Shown: positions 10,951 through 22,006 of the stretch, in pieces
Position numbering within the stretch: position 1 is the stretch's first letter
Layout of the letters: the number at the start of each line of letters is the position of its first letter
Assembly: GCA_930367215.1 (NCBI GenBank)
Contig: OV884056.1
Location: 55,738,308 to 55,802,307, forward strand
Source of the DNA: Pollenia angustigena
Lineage: Eukaryota > Arthropoda > Insecta > Diptera > Polleniidae
DNA length: 64,000 bases
Reading direction: 5' to 3'
The notes under the pieces: generated by a model
Databases searched by the model: none
What the model was told of the DNA's origin: nothing
Seen by the model: only the letters and a program-made list of their open reading frames with translations
Translations under genes and position numbers: made by a program

Positions 10951-12119
10951 TAAACTAACAAACATACGTACGCATTTATGTATGTTCACAAATACAAACA
11001 AGTGTCACGTAGCGTTATTTCACTTTATCATTTTTTCTCCTGAATACCATTTTTTTGCTACTCATATTCTATAATTCATTCCCCACAGACAGCATCACGT
11101 TAATTTATTTGTGTAGTGTAAATATAAGTGTGAGAGTGTTTGAGTGAATGTGTTTTTGTGTGAAAAAAAGAGTGACATTTCATCACTTCATTAGTGGTGT
11201 AATAAAACATCATACTTGTAGAGCGCTACTCTCGTTCAAATAAAAGTCATTAACTCAAACATTTCTATGCATAAATTATATTAAACTAAAAAGAAATATA
11301 TGTGACAAATGCTAAAACAAACGTTTTTGTTTACAATTTGTTTCCTTTTGCTAATTAATTTATAGATATTTAGGATTTTTTTTTATATTTGAAATGTTTC
11401 TTAACGATTTATTAATTAAAATTAATATTAATAACGTTTTTAGGAAGTGAGGATAAAAGAAATTGGAGAAAAATTTATCAGGCTTGTTTACTCAGTAAAT
11501 TTTATCTTTGAGCATTCCAAATCTAACAAGATTTTCTCTAGTTTAAATTGTTTTCATCTTAATTAATATTTTTTTAATTATGCATCACATTTTTTTTAAT
11601 TCAAATAGTCAACAAATGTTTCATTCATTACTTTACACGCTTAATTCATAAATTAAAGAAAAATATGTATTTTTATTTCCACTACATTAGCGGCCTTGCA
11701 ACATTGTAAATGGCACGAAGAGTCCTTAACCTACATTTAACTTTAGCTTTTTATTTTAATAAAAATAATACAAAATAAAATTGTTAAGCTAAAAAGAATT
11801 TAAACCAGTGTTCGAAAATGAACTTTAAATATCGTTCCTTAGTGTTCGGCTCAGTAGATTGGTTGAAAACACAAACGCTAAATTCGAACACAAAAATAAT
11901 AGAACATTTAATTGCGTTCTATTTTTTTTTAAACCACTAACTTGTTTGTGTTCGGTTGAGCAAAAACAAAAAAAAAACAGACACAAAATAAGAAAAAAAA
12001 ACAAAATAACAGCGAAAAAATTTTACGCAAACAAAACATGTGCAGAATACACACGAGCTATTCGTGCTGTGGTCGTTACTAAAATTTTTGTTGACTCATT
12101 TCTTAATCAATGTAATAAA
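10951..12119. other. AT-rich stretch, no gene supported
   Basis: An 87-codon plus-strand frame (11859-12122) lies over poly-A and repeated CAAACAC/GTGTTCG tracts and looks non-coding. CGAACACAAA and TTTGTGTTCG near 11885 and 11943 form a loose inverted repeat. Confidence 0.45.
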
Positions 12120-12600
12120 TAAACTTTTTATTTGATTCAACGAAAAAATTTATCAAAATTATACTTTGCAAAATAGCACTCAATAAAACATATTTAATAA
12201 TTAAATATTTCTTCATATTCAGTAATCAAAGTAAAGACAGTATTTTTACAACTCTTGTCCAATTTTTGATATTGAGTGTTGACTTGAGTGTTTGTAACTC
12301 TCACTCGCTTTACAGTTTTCTTTTTATAATATCTTAAGTTTTTCCAAAGTCTTTGAAAAAGGGGTCCTGATAATCTGGGGTCTAATTACCGCATTTATTA
12401 TTTATTTTGGTATCATGAAACTCGATATCGAATGAAATGTATTGAATTTGAAATACATAATAGCATTCGATATCGTATAACTCGACATTACATTTATCGA
12501 GTTTTCATTCGATACGTTAGTGTCTATTGTATCGAATGCGGTTATTAGACCCCTGGCCTAAGCAACCACCGCAATGCGCATAGATTATCTACCAAAATTC
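12120..12600. repeat. Dispersed repeat with paralogue at 41.7-42.0 kb
   Basis: Blocks such as AAAGTAAAGACAG, GCACTCAATAAAAC, ATAATATCTT and CCTAAGCAACCA recur in the same order at 41700-42000. This copy is interrupted by a 175-bp MITE (12378-12552) that the paralogue lacks. Confidence 0.8.
12378..12552. mobile_element. Tourist-like MITE with empty-site paralogue, TSD CTG
   Basis: The ends read GGGTCTAATTACCGCATT and, reverse-complemented, GGGTCTAATAACCGCATT. CTG is duplicated at 12375-12377 and 12553-12555. The paralogue near 41970 reads GATCTGTCCTAAGCAACC with a single CTG, the pre-insertion state. A 3-bp CTG duplication fits PIF/Harbinger, which favours TWA and CWG targets. The interior holds ATTCGATAC/GTATCGAATG inverted motifs. 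Confidence 0.88.
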
Positions 12601-13320
12601 CATATTTTACTTAAAAAATTGATTTTTTATATGAAAACAAAAAATTGCATTTTATTCGTTTGCTAGACGTCCTAGAGCCAAAAGGACCAAAATCTGTAAT
12701 CACTTCAAATTTTACTTAAAAAATGGATTTTTTATATGAAAACATAAAATTGCATTTTATTCGTTAACTAGACGTCCTAGAGCCAAGAGGATCAAAATCT
12801 CTAATCACTACCAAAATTCCAAATGTTCATTCAATTGTATATGTTCCTACTACCATTTTCAAGATATGCAGAAATTTATATTTCCTTTATTAATGAGGTG
12901 CCACGCCCACCTTTCGAATTGAGACTACTTTTTGACAGATGTTTCGTTTTAACATTCAACCTATTCGTACCAAAATTTTAAAAACTTTTATTGTAACCGT
13001 TTTACAGATATACAGAAATATATACATCTTTTCTTTGTATCGGAGGTGCCACGCCCACTTCTTCAAACCAACTGACGTCTCTGCAGATGCAGTGCATTGA
13101 TTACCAAGCTACTGTTCCGCTACAGATATACAGAAGTCTATTTTGTATTTGTATGGAAGTTGCCATGCCCACATTTTTTCGGATGTTGTGTATTTATAAC
13201 CAAGATGTTTTTTTCCTAATTTAAAAAATTTGCATATATACAGAAATATACAGTCTTTGTTGTGGATGCGCCGTACCTACTACAAATTTTAAGAAATATA
13301 TGAAGCCCCTTCCAGATTGT
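12590..13320. repeat. Decayed dispersed element with 105-bp tandem duplication
   Basis: The block containing CTAGACGTCCTAGAGCC near 12662 recurs near 12767 at a period of 105 bp. Downstream GGTGCCACGCCCAC occurs twice (about 12898 and 13046). Its inverse-like partner GTGGGCGTGGTACC occurs near 44641 in the AACAAGTAAG/ATACCCTTCACC family. I read this as a diverged fragment of that family. Confidence 0.5.
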
Positions 13321-13332
13321 CAGTAATACATA

Positions 13333-14091
13333 TGGGTAATTCCATGTCAAAACGACCAAGAGTGGGACACGACCCCTTCCGATTTTAATGAAATTTGGTA
13401 AGAAGGTTCCTTTATGAACGATATGAACGAAAAAAAAATTTATTTAGAGAATTGCTTATATTTTTTTAATATATGCGTATAAATTAATTGATTCGAAAAA
13501 AAAGATAAATGGTAAACGAAGTACTACAACTTTTAGCACATACTTGTGTATATTAAAAAATATGCATTTGGAACAACAATACTCTAATCTAAGGCATATT
13601 TATGATCTGAAAAACATTTTTTATTAAGTTTCTTATATAAAGGATTATAAATAGCCACATAAAAAAATTTTAAATCATTGTGGAAAAATTGTCCCGTTTA
13701 CAATATCCCGTTTACAATTTCTTTAACAATTTATTTAAAAAAATGTAATTCATATTTTATTTTGAAATCGAAACCTTTTTTAGGGCACATTAGTACGCAA
13801 CATTTTAAAATTAATCCCAATAAAATATTGTGTCAGGTTTCGCAGAAATCACTGTTTAAACAGTTACCCCTTAAAACCCACTTCCGTTTTTTGTCCCGTT
13901 TACAATCACTGGTTTTTTGCAATTATCTCGGAAACCACGACAGTAAGCGAAAAATTTAATTTGCGGAAATTAAAGAGCTAATTGAGAGTTAAAAGAATCA
14001 TTAATTTAAAAAATGAAAAGCAGGTTGTTTTTTACAGTTTTGTCAATATAAACGTGTGCGAATGTCCCGTTTACAATCTTGGAAGTGCCCA
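13333..14091. mobile_element. Possible TIR element, TGGGTAATTCC ends
   Basis: The left end TGGGTAATTCC and right end reverse-complemented TGGGCACTTCC are each preceded by TA (13331-13332 and 14092-14093). The interior repeats TCCCGTTTACAAT four times. The same terminus occurs near 23770 (ATATGGGTAATTCC) and, inverted, near 15655. The pairing of these two ends is inference. Confidence 0.45.
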
Positions 14092-14496
14092 TATTCAAAA
14101 TTTCATAATTTCGCCGAATTAGCCGAATGTGTTGAGCTTATTTCTTCAATATCTCGAAAACTATTTGATATACGAAGGTGATTTTAATGTCATTTTAAAG
14201 AGAATACTTGGGGCTACAAACCATAAAAATGTTATATCTGCAAAATATTAAATTTTAAAAAGTCAAAAACTTATTTTTTTATTTGGCTGATTTTTTTTTA
14301 TATAATACCTTAAACTGTTCTTTAAAAATTCTGAAACTTTGAAGGAGGTGTTTTTTTTTCTTTTTTAAGATATGATTTTTTTTCTTTCGCAACCTTTAAA
14401 AAAATAATCTTAAAATATAATTTTAATATTGTTATTTTGAGCAATAAGTACACTACCTAATTGAGGCACGCTGAATCCAGCTAACCTTTTTTTTAG

Positions 14497-14625
14497 GTTA
14501 GCGCTTGTTTTCAAGATATACCGTTATTTCGAAAATGTAAGAGGTTGCACAGCATATAGCCGCGTAACTCAAAAACGGCTTAGTTTATTGAAATTACTAA
14601 AAAAAAAACCGATATTCCGCAATAA
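14497..14625. repeat. Isolated copy of the 162-bp unit of the 31-33 kb foldback
   Basis: The order GATATACCGTTATTTCGAAA, GAGGTTGCACA, CGCGTAACTCAAAAACG, TTCCGCAATAAA matches the tandem units at 31723-32110. It stands alone here without visible foldback arms. Confidence 0.7.
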
Positions 14626-15776
14626 ATAACAGTGTGGGGTTGGTCATAAATTTGACCCATCTAGGAGCATCCTATGCGCTGCAGGGGCCAAATTAAAAAA
14701 TTTTATTAAACCGCCATATTTGTATGGTAAAGTGTCATAAAGCTCATGTCATAGTGTCCACAGCAGAGAATTGCAAAATCAACAATTTCTGTTGATTATT
14801 CATACCCTAAAATTTACATTTATTCTAAGCTTGCAAAACAAAGTTCAACGTTGGTAATTTTTTTTCCTTTCGTACACATTTGATATTTTCATTTATTCGT
14901 TTTTTATTGAAAGTACTTTATTTGCATTTTTGTTGCTCACGCAATATAACACAACTGATTAAATTCAAAAGAGCACATTCTCTATACTTTTGTTTACATT
15001 AACAACAACAACAATAAACAACGATGAGACGCTTTTTCAAAATTAACAACAATAACAAAAATACATTGTACCTACTACTACTACTACTGTACTTTTTGTT
15101 TCTATGGAAATTGTGTGTACCTACATAAGTATGTGTGTTTAGTTTCATTTCAATTTTTTTTTTCTTGTACCACATAGTTAATGCTGAATAAATACATGAG
15201 TAATGATTGTTTGATTTCTGGCTTTTTCGTTTGTATTTTTTGTTTCTTTACCAAACAATCATTTGCGCTCAGAACACTTAGAATCTTTATAAAAAAAAAA
15301 AACGAAGGTAACGATTGTATAAATAACAAAGCACGATGTGCGTTATTTGAATGACTGCAAACCAGCAGCGAATATTTGCGGTTGCGCGAGTTTGACTGTA
15401 TGACCGTAAGCGTGTGTATTTGTTGTCGTTAATTAAATGCGATTTTTTTTCAATTGCAAAAAGCTATTCTCTGGTCCACAGATACTGGACGTTATGACAT
15501 ACCACCCTTTGCAGTCTGATTGTTCATCTAAGTGAACAAATTTATTAGTAAAATTATAAAATTAGTAAAATCTAAATATTTCTCTATAACAATATCGTAA
15601 AATAATCAGCTTTTAATAACTTAAATTTTCGGTCACGGTGGACCTTTTGACGGAAATGCCCATATGTATTAGAAGAAGATTATTCTTCATTTACAAAATA
15701 TCTATTTTTTTAAGATCCGAATTAAAGATTTTAACATAAATATTTCTTTTTCACTTTGTTTCTTTAACTTTAAGCT
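14626..15776. other. AT-rich stretch, nothing recognised
   Basis: No gene is supported. Short CTACTACTACTACTGTAC and AACAACAACAAC runs occur near 15070 and 15000. This is among the less repetitive stretches and could hold regulatory DNA, but the sequence does not show it. Confidence 0.45.
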
Positions 15777-16188
15777 CCCAGCGGTAACTAGAATGAGTAA
15801 AGAGGCCTTACTTAGCAGTCACAAGCGGTCAGAAGCCCTTCTCGTCGCATTCTATACTTATTTATTTTTTACACAGGTTGTCATTGGGCGCAAGACCTTT
15901 CACACTTCCTTTCAAAACAACTTCGATCCCTTCCCAAAGAAGGGAGTAAGGAAGGTCACTAAAAATAAAAAGTAAATAAAACTGAACACCTTCCTTTCTC
16001 CCTTCTCAAAGAAGGGAGTAGCGAATGTGTACTGAATATTTTAGAAGTTCTTTTAAAAAGAAGTTAATGCCTTCTAGAAGGCATACTTCTGAAGGCAGGA
16101 TATCATGCAAAGCGAATCTTTTAGAAAGGAGTATAGAGGCCTTCAAAAAGGCCTGCCACTTTCGGTCCTTTCAATATTTACCGCTGGG
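15777..16188. mobile_element. CCCAGCGG-ended inverted-repeat element, copy 2
   Basis: The left end CCCAGCGGTAAC and right end TTTACCGCTGGG are inverted. The interior has many AAGGCC/GGCCTT and CTTCTAGAAGGC palindromes. The segment TTTTTACACAGGTTGTCATTG matches TTTTTACACGCGTTGTCATTG near 16760. A 60-codon frame inside is not coding-like. Confidence 0.68.
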
Positions 16189-16212
16189 CTTCTATTAAAT
16201 TAAAAGAATGTC

Positions 16213-16407
16213 TTATAAATAAATTGTTTTGTTTTTGGGTTTTGAACTACTTACCCCTCTCCATTGAGTCTGGTTAAATCTGTATGAACGGCCTTTATGT
16301 GTAGTAAAAGAAATGCAACAATTGTTGTTTAATAAACAATACAAACCAACGAGAGAGGCATCCATGCAATCAGCAGAGCTGCTGCTTGCAGTAGCAGCAT
16401 TAACCAT
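16213..16407 (-). CDS. Possible host coding exon, unidentified (low confidence)
   Basis: A minus-strand frame opens with MVNAATASSSSADCMDASL at 16407 and runs for 64 codons. Its composition is less lysine/asparagine-rich than chance frames here. About 150 bases in, the DNA reads GGAGAGGGGTAAGTAG, a good match to a fly 5' splice donor (G|GTAAGT), so the coding part could end at ...FNQTQWRG. The start context is not a strong fly Kozak match. I recognise no domain. It may equally be a chance frame between two CCCAGCGG elements. If real, it would be a first exon of a minus-strand gene extending towards lower coordinates. Confidence 0.25.
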   Translation of the reverse strand: MVNAATASSSSADCMDASLVGLYCLLNNNCCISFTTHKGRSYRFNQTQWRGVSSSKPKNKTIYL

Positions 16408-16666
16408 AACAAACGTTTTTTTGTTTTTTCTACTTGTTTTTCTTTTTTAGTTGTTGATTATAAATATTGTTGTGCACGTATTTAACAACGTACTCGTTAT
16501 CACTCGTATACACGTTCGCACACTTACGATTGTTCACATCATAAAAAACGAAGTTTTAAACGAAGTCTTTTTTTACCTTTTGTTATTTTTGTTGTCTCTT
16601 CTTTATAGAATTTGCTGCTGTGAACTTAAAGTGGTTGTGAGAATGTGTGTGTGTGAGATTTCCCAG

Positions 16667-16817
16667 CTATAAAAAAGAAGGAGTAAGGACGCCTTCTAGA
16701 AGGCCTCGTACCCCTTCTTTTGGATGAATCCTTGTTCGCTCCATTCCATACTCATATTTTTTTTACACGCGTTGTCATTGCGGAGAAGGCCTTCCGCTTT
16801 CCTTTCTTTCACCAGTG
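16667..16817. mobile_element. CCCAGC-ended element, copy 3, left part
   Basis: Starts CCCAGCTATAAAAAAGAAGG and contains CGCCTTCTAGAAGGCC and CACGCGTTGTCATTG, matching copy 2. It is interrupted after 16817 by the 16818-17541 element. GGCCTT-rich sequence continues beyond that insertion at 17542-17815. Confidence 0.5.
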
Positions 16818-17541
16818 CCCATGTTCTGAAACTCTCGCGTCGAGAAAGTTTTCGATTGAAATGTGTGAAATGAAACAAAAATGTCATAAATTGAAACAAA
16901 CAGCTGTTTTTCTCACTTAACTGTGTCTGTAACTTTTTTTGGCGAGTACAAGCTGTCACGTAAGGAAATTACTCGCCAATTTACAGAAAAAGTGTTTCTG
17001 TAACATTTTGGTGAGAAAAGTTCCCGCTTTGAACTGTGAAATAAACTCACGAATAAAAATGGGGCGAGAAAAAATTTTAACACTAACAAACAATTAAAAA
17101 TGCAAAATGCAAAGAATAATAATAATAATATTTTATTCTTGGCACATTTTTCATTGTTTTATTATTTTGCTTTTAACATTTTTATAAAATATACGAATGT
17201 CTTCAAAGCTCGTTTGCAAACAACAAACATTAAAGTCGCTCTTTACACAATTTGGCATAGCCGACGGTTGTGTTTTCGCCGCCGTCGTTGAAAAATTTTC
17301 AATTTAAGTTAATTTTGGTCGCCGTCAACGATATGTGTTACTGGCGTTCTGAACGTCTGCAATGTCACATCGGCTTCGAGTGCAATATTATGACATTTAT
17401 AACGTAACGACGTAATCTCTTTTGATAGTTTTCGACATGAGTTACAGACACACATTTTTCTTACTTTTCGAGAAACGATGGAATATTTTGTTTCACATCT
17501 TTTCGATGCAAGAAGTTCTCACTAAAGTTACAGAACATGGG
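16818..17541. mobile_element. 0.7-kb TIR element with CCCATGTTCTG ends
   Basis: The left end reads CCCATGTTCTGAAACTC and the right end reverse-complemented CCCATGTTCTGTAACTT. Inside both ends lie GTTACAGA/TCTGTAAC and TTTCTCAC/GTGAGAA motifs in multiple orientations. No transposase frame. It sits inside CCCAGCGG-type sequence. Confidence 0.65.
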
Positions 17542-17815
17542 TACAGAGCTTCTTAAAGGTATTCAAATAAATGGCTCTTAGAAGGCTTTCCAGAGAATGA
17601 ATGTCTAAAGGCCTTAAAAAAAGGTTATCTTGAAGGGTTTTAAAGAAAGGTATGTTTAAAGGCCCTTCAGTTAATGGCTCTTAAAAAGCCTTTCAGACCA
17701 TTCTTGTACAAATGCCTTTGATTAAAGGTCATATTGAAGGGTTTTTAATAAAGGTTTATGAAAAAGCCTTTAGCTGCGGGCATTTAAGGAGGCCTGTAGT
17801 ATAATCCCTGCTTAT
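17542..17815. repeat. AAGGCCTT-rich palindromic segment
   Basis: Short motifs AAGGCCTT, AAGGCTTT, AAAGGCCCTT and AAGCCTTT recur about every 20-30 bases in both orientations (for example CTAAAGGCCTTAAAAAAAGG). I take it as the right part of copy 3 of the CCCAGC-ended family, though its terminus is degraded. Confidence 0.5.
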
Positions 17816-18033
17816 ATGCTATCAAAAACAATTCATTATTAAATACATACATAATTAATACATACATAATAGATATCATTTTCATTATTTTCATTTAATT
17901 TGTTAACTATTTTTTGTTTTACTTTTTAGCACAAGTACCTTCTTCCTTAATGAACAAAATTCAACTAAAACGATTTACATTTATTGTTTTTATTTTGTAT
18001 TTTAACATGTACCTACTATGTTACTTTGTTTTA

Positions 18034-18777
18034 CCCTAGGTCTACACTAAAGATAAATAGCTCAGCCAGTTGCCAATAACGTAGGCAGAATAACAAAGCA
18101 ATATTGCTTATTGCTCAGCTTGTGTTAAAGGCATGGGAAAACGTATTTATGTTAACTCATAATTTGAAAAACATCAAGGAAGAAGGTGCAGTGTAAAAAC
18201 TGGCGCTTTATTGCAACAATTATTTTTATTGATATAAATTCTTTTTTATTCGACTTTATTATTAGAATGTATATTAATTTGTTTAAGCTTGAGGTCTTTT
18301 TTATATAAAAATATTAATTTTACTTTAACAAAAAAAAAAAATTAATAAAATAAATATTTTTATATAAAAAAGAACTCAAACTTAAACAAATTAATATAAA
18401 TTTTAATAATAAAGTCGAATAAGAAAAAAATTATAATAATAAAAATAATTTTTGTAATATTATTTTAGTGTTTATTAAATTCATTAACTTAATTCTTTTA
18501 CTACAATTATAATTTGCTGCCATTTCACAAATTTAATTTATTTCTTACACAATTTGCTTTTATATTTTTCTTTTTTTGCTTTTTTTTCTCAATTGATAAC
18601 CAAATTTGACGTTTTATGTAAGCAATAATTGTCAACGATAATGGACTAACAATTATTGCAACATAAATTGTCGGCAATAAATATGTACAAAAAATTGCTG
18701 TCTACATTAAAGATAACATAATTTTGACATTTACTGCAATATATGTCGCAATAATTATCTCTGGTGTAGACGGGCAG
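18034..18777. mobile_element. Tourist-like element, TSD TTA, with internal palindrome
   Basis: The left end reads CCCTAGGTCTACACTAAAG and the right end reverse-complemented CTGCCCGTCTACACCAGAG. TTA flanks both sides (18031-18033 and 18778-18780). A second internal copy of the end motif, GTCTACATTAAAGATAACA, lies at about 18702. A long palindrome occupies 18218-18450. No transposase. Confidence 0.75.
18218..18450. repeat. 233-bp palindrome (foldback)
   Basis: Two arms of about 100 bp mirror each other around an A/T-rich centre near 18335. A core pair is ATTCGACTTTATTATTA at 18248 and its inverse TAATAATAAAGTCGAAT ending 18420. Arm identity is high by eye, with a few substitutions and small indels. 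The DNA could extrude a cruciform or its RNA form a long hairpin. Confidence 0.9.
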
Positions 18778-18899
18778 TTAATAAAGGGATCTGAATTCTT
18801 TCGCTTGGGCGAAAAACACAAAATGTTACTCTTTCTCTTTTCAACTTCAACTAAAATGATTAACATTATTGTTTTCATTTGCTTTTGCTTGTGCAAAAA

Positions 18900-19105
18900 A
18901 ATAAAACAAAAAAGGTTACTCCTTCTTTTATCGCTTCTCATAGAAGCGAGTGTGAAAGGTGTATCTTATCTTTTATACCAAAGAGCCGAGGCCTTCTATG
19001 AGGCATTCCTTAGCAGTTACATAAGAATAGTAATTAAATCAACAAATTTTTTTATCAGGCCTTTTAAAAGGCCTGAAGTAAGAAGGTCTTCTGAGTTTTA
19101 CCGCT
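18900..19105. mobile_element. CCCAGCGG-type element, truncated copy 4
   Basis: Matches 10750-10950 in order: CTTCTCATAGAA, GTGTATCTTATCTTTTATAC, GCCGAGGCCTTCTAT, GGCCTGAAGTAAGAAGGTC and the end TTACCGCTGG. The left terminus is missing because it abuts the 18034-18777 element. Confidence 0.65.
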
Positions 19106-20889
19106 GGCTTAGTGGGTTTGTTTTTTTTTACTATGAGATGATAGTCCTAGTCCAGATTGCAATTTTTGTTGCTGAAGTTTTATTTTAAATTTGTGTTGCT
19201 GCTGTAGCAATTGGTGCAATTGCTGTAACAAATATTGAAAGTCTGGACAGAGAAATTGTTAAATAATGGAGGATTGTGGTAAGAGTATTTATGGTGGAAT
19301 AGAGCAGATATTAGAAATAGTGCTTTAATTTTAGGAAACGAAATTTATGGATCAAAGGGCAGGTTTTTGAAAGATATAAAGTTGGCCTTTGGTAGGATTA
19401 ATCGTGGATGTTTAAGTAAATTATAATTCATAGGCTTTTTAGAGGATTATTCGTAGAATTTTTTATTTTATTTATTTAATTCACCAATGAAACAAATAGT
19501 TCTTACTTACTTAAGGTGTTATGATACTTGCTATTTTTGGTATTGGATTTTTTTAGGATTGACTGAATGAAACAACAAATGCGAGAAAGAACAAGATATA
19601 CAATATGTAAACAAACCCTTTTTTCTGATTAACATTTCTCATGTATATTTTTTTCTTTGACTAAAACACTAAAACTAAAACACATGAAACTATTTTGTTT
19701 TTGATAAACGAAATGAAGCAGGTGCCCTTCATATGGGATTTCAAATCATAAATTTTCAATTAAAGAATATAACGATGTAATTCGTAATATTTTTCATTAT
19801 TTGCATTAAATTTTATTGTATTTAAAAAAAAATTGTTTGTGATTCCAAAATAAAATGTAAACAAAACAAACAATATTGCCCACGTTTTTTTTCCCACAAA
19901 ACCTCCCAAAAAAAGCTAAAAATCGCAAAACAAAAGTTAAAGACCGCTACTTTCGATCAAAAACTAAAAAAATTGGCAACAGTGCTAACATTTAATCTGG
20001 AAATGTCAATTTTAAGTTAAAAATTTTTATATTTTTTTTGACAGTCTTAGATTATTTTTCGATAACACATGTATATTTGTTTGACATTTCAAGATTTTTT
20101 ATGATATAATCACACTATTTACACTTATGCCCAATTTTCAGGATAGTATTTAAATCAATATTAAGTTAATTTTCATAACAAACTTAAATCGTATTTAAAA
20201 CAGATTGGTTTTTTGAGTTTTATTTGAAAAGTCTTATTTAATTAAGATAAAAGTATGTTAGCACTACTAAATACAAAAAAAAAATAATAAAAAAGTGTAT
20301 TTATTTACAAGGTGGTCTGAAAAAACAGCTGACTGTTAATGTTTTGCCTGTTGTTGTTGTATTGTTGTGATATTGAGGCCTCCTTGCTAAAATATTACAA
20401 TGGAAACTTAAGTTGAAATTAAATGTACCACATCGGTGAATTAAATTTCACTTAAGTTTTTAGTGAAGAAGAGAATTTTGTATTTAAAACCATTTTAAAA
20501 ATAAATGTGTTTTAATTTCAATCCTGCAAATTGGCCATTAGTCAGTTTTCCTATGCAAATGTATTTGCACTGTTCTTCAATATAGAAAAAATACAAAAAA
20601 CAGCAAGTATCATAAGACCTTTACAATAATAAAAAAAAAGAAATTTACATATTAAAATTTTTAAATTCAGAGCTCAATATGTGGATAGGAAAAAAAATTT
20701 TCATAATAAGACCGAAAGCACTGAAGTCTTAGGGGAATATAATTTCTGGAAGGGCGAATAGCAACTGAAAACTCAATTTTATGAAGTAGGAATTCAGAAA
20801 CAGTTTCACTGTTTACAAAATTCACTATGAGGGAGAGGTTTATATATTTCCTACGATGTTCTCCGATGATATTTGGATTCCAATGTAGT
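19106..20889. other. AT-rich stretch, nothing recognised
   Basis: About 1.8 kb without a supported gene, RNA or terminal-repeat element. Sequence near 19196-19235 is a TTGCTGCTGTAGCAATTGG-type imperfect inverted run. It could be unique intronic or intergenic DNA. Confidence 0.45.
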
Positions 20890-20897
20890 GTTCGGAG

Positions 20898-21998
20898 TAG
20901 GCTTTCTAATTTACCGGACTTTTTCTATTCCCTGGAAACGAAACATGAAAAATCTTATTCCCGGGAATCCCGGGATTCTTTGAATAAAACAATGATTTCA
21001 TTAAATGAGCTCAAGACAAAAGTTTTAACTTTTTAAAAAGAATATACACATACAACATTCAAGTTATATGGGCAATTTTTTTTTTTCGTATTTTTACTTG
21101 GCAAACCCCTTAGAATAATTCCAAATTAGAATAAAAAGTATATATTTAAAAATTTTAGATCGTTTGCATAGTTATTAGCCGTGCCTTGAGCCCACAAAGT
21201 TTGCTAAAATGCTATTTTTCTCACTATGGGTCGCTTTAATTGTTGATAACTTCCGTAATATTTATTTTAGAGAAAACCCTTATTTACAAATATTCTAGGG
21301 CTATATCTTATTAACAATACTGCTCTGTATTAGTTTTCTTTAACATGAATATTTAATCCAGAAAAAACCAAATTAAAAAATAGCAAAAGAGCAAAATTGA
21401 ACAAAATCATAAAATGTATAATGAAGGGTTTGCCAAGTGAAAATACGAAAAAAATAACGGCCACCCTAATGTATATGCATATGATGTATATATGTATGCA
21501 TATATTTATCACGGGATCACGAATTATTTTAACTTATTAATAATAAGTAGTTATTATCAATAGCAACTTATTAAAATTAATTTTCTTTTAAGCAAACATT
21601 TTTAGTATTGAAAGCATTTAAAAGATCATCCGAGATTCTATTTCTAATCCTTGTTGTTACGTATATTGCCTGCTACCGAAAACGTGCACTCGCTTTCTAC
21701 CGACGTTGGTTTTTTAGTACTTTTCTACTTCAAGAAGCTTTTTAGACATTTCATCAGCAATTAAAAGACCGTTGATTTATTGGCGTAAGAAAAATAGTTC
21801 GATTTGCAGGTAGTTTTTAGTATTTTTAATAAAGAATATATTTTTATTGTTGGTTTTTGATTTAAACGACGCTAACAAATTAAAATTTAAAAAAATTTAA
21901 TTTTAAATTCCCGATAATTCCCGGAAAAAATTTCCCGGGATTAAATTAAAAAAAATGTCCCGGAATTCCCGGGAATTCTTTCCCGCGTAAAAACTCTA
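20898..21998 (-). mobile_element. hAT-family element, 8-bp TSD, decayed
   Basis: The left end reads TAGGCTTTCTAATTTACCGG and the right end reverse-complemented TAGAGTTTTTACGCGGGAAAG. The flanks are GTTCGGAG (20890-20897) and GCTCGGAG (21999-22006), an 8-bp TSD with one mismatch, as for hAT elements. Subterminal regions repeat TTCCCGGGAA. On the minus strand at about 21730-21590 a frame reads ESECTFSVAGNI, the start of the hAT C-terminal dimerisation region, followed by stops. A segment of another family is inserted at about 21055-21469. A sister copy lies at 48094-49379. Confidence 0.85.
21055..21469. mobile_element. Deleted copy of the GGGTGACCG foldback family
   Basis: Homologous to 34479-35525: shared landmarks are TTGGCAAACCCCTTAGAA, GCCGTGCCTTGAGCCC, GGGTCGCTTTAATTG and the inverse end GGGTTTGCCAAGTGAAAA. 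The right end retains GGCCACCCTAA; the left terminus is lost. The second arm is mostly deleted, leaving a single-armed remnant. Confidence 0.82.
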
Positions 21999-22006
21999 GC
22001 TCGGAG

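Noticed and set aside
11859..12122. 87-codon plus-strand ORF
   Set aside because: Lysine/asparagine-rich translation of poly-A tracts with no motif; typical chance frame in AT-rich DNA.
18724..19188. 154-codon plus-strand ORF, among the longest in the window
   Set aside because: It crosses the boundary between a TTA-flanked element and a CCCAGCGG-type element; composition is low-complexity leucine/phenylalanine/lysine and no domain is visible.
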